From NCBI GenBank assembly GCA_943325355.2, contig CALPPA020000108.1:1-6247 (forward strand): 6,247 nucleotides of DNA, read 5' to 3'. Positions within the stretch are counted from its first letter, which is position 1; each line of letters begins with the position of its first letter. The DNA is from Klebsiella pneumoniae. GTDB lineage: Bacteria > Bacteroidota > Bacteroidia > Flavobacteriales > Flavobacteriaceae. The position numbers and the translations under genes were made by a program. The notes beneath the pieces are model-generated. The model ran no database searches, was not told where the DNA came from, and saw only the letters and a program-made list of their open reading frames with translations. Below, piece after piece: positions 5,573 to 6,247 of this stretch.

Positions 5573-6247
5573 TTAAAGCATTCCATTATATTTTCTAACA
5601 AACCATTCCGAAGTTAGTGAAATGGCGATTAAAATCAATAACCAAATCCAATCAATCAAAGGAGTTTTGGTTACTATTTCTTTCTGGACGGCTTTGTAAT
5701 TTTCATTTTCCAAAAGTGTTTTGATCAAAGAATAAATTTCATTTGGATAATGAACTTTCCCTTGAGTTTGGGTAGCCAATTGGTTCAATTTCTCCACATC
5801 GGGATTGACAAATTGCTTTTCGATGTCGAAATCCAAAATTTCAAAATGACCAGAATAGCTTGTTTTTGAATTTAATTCTCGAACCGAAAAATTATACCCT
5901 CCAGCCAAAAGCCCGTCTAGATTGACTTTAAAAGAATTATTGCCTTTTAATAAATCATAGTTTTTAGTTTGCTTCGATTTAGTATTCGTCACTGAGATGG
6001 TTAAACGTGCTTTTTCGTCAAATTCGTAGTTTTTATTGAAAAATTGTGTGGAAATTTCAATTGGCTCACCTGAATTATAAAAACTTTCGTGGTTGACCAC
6101 CAATGATTTCTTAGAATCATTGGATGCCAAAAACTGAATAATTTTGTCCACGAAAACATCAAATTTCTCAAATGATTGATTGTCTATATGGCTTTGCAAA
6201 CGCCATTTCCAAAGGTTTTCTCCCAAAAGAAAAGCCGAACGTTTTCC
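5573..6247 (-). CDS. C-terminal part of a large membrane protein (VWA/BatA-like family), 5'-truncated
   Basis: The frame is open from the right edge to TAA at 5575-5573, giving 224 visible residues. The true start is outside the window; the TTG at 6226 lies inside the frame and is not the start. The visible part begins near 'LLGENLWKWRLQ', a segment resembling the end of the glutamine-amidotransferase/VWA-like core of large Bacteroidota membrane proteins. A beta-rich Ig-like region follows at about 48-135 ('EPIEISTQFF', 'YDLLKGNNSFKVNL', 'GGYNFSVREL'). Then comes a short helical region and a C-terminal membrane helix (IDWIWLLILIAISLTSEWFV) with the positive tail RKYNGML. This arrangement matches what I recall of this family, whose function is poorly known. 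It is in the same direction as the next operon but 206 nt away, so it is probably a separate unit. Confidence 0.7.
   Translation of the reverse strand, partial: GKRSAFLLGENLWKWRLQSHIDNQSFEKFDVFVDKIIQFLASNDSKKSLVVNHESFYNSGEPIEISTQFFNKNYEFDEKARLTISVTNTKSKQTKNYDLLKGNNSFKVNLDGLLAGGYNFSVRELNSKTSYSGHFEILDFDIEKQFVNPDVEKLNQLATQTQGKVHYPNEIYSLIKTLLENENYKAVQKEIVTKTPLIDWIWLLILIAISLTSEWFVRKYNGML

Overview
This is an AT-rich window in which every recognisable gene lies on the minus strand. It looks like a member of the Bacteroidota, most likely a Flavobacterium-like member of the Flavobacteriia. The signs are signal peptides ending in a Ser-Gln or Gly-Gln cleavage signature (AFS|Q, SYS|Q, SFG|Q), DUF3570 and DUF4266 family proteins, TAnnTTTG promoter elements, and few Shine-Dalgarno sequences. 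There are no rRNA or tRNA genes, CRISPR arrays or mobile elements.

Layout in the direction of transcription (high to low coordinates): (1) 6247-5573, the C-terminal part of a large membrane protein resembling the Bacteroidota VWA/BatA-like family, cut by the window edge. (2) 5572-5367, an intergenic promoter region with a tandem TTAAG operator and a -7 element. (3) A tight six-gene operon, 5366-185: a secreted thioredoxin-like protein; the FAD:protein FMN transferase ApbE (4-nt overlap with the thioredoxin gene); a 70-residue DUF4266 lipoprotein ending in Cys-Gly-Cys-Asn; a DUF3570 predicted outer-membrane beta-barrel; an OmpR-type response regulator; and its histidine kinase. (4) 184-119, a short promoter region with a second tandem operator. 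(5) 118-1, the start of a ferritin-like/VIT1-CCC1-type gene, probably iron or manganese handling, cut by the window edge.

The first four operon products all carry export signals. Together they look like a cell-envelope redox module: a dithiol reductant, a flavin-attaching enzyme, a small Cys-tailed lipoprotein and an outer-membrane barrel that carries two (S/T)-G-A-S motifs resembling ApbE target sites. The two-component system at the end of the operon probably controls it. The most notable signal is that both intergenic regions contain the same kind of operator, TTAAG half-sites repeated at exactly 11 bp. On the minus strand these read CTTAAT-N5-CTTAAT (5498-5482) and CTTAAG-N5-CTTAAG (178-162), the arrangement known for the PmrA/BasR box of the OmpR family. 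This suggests that the encoded regulator controls its own operon and the adjacent metal-handling gene. The function of the module is inferred, not known.
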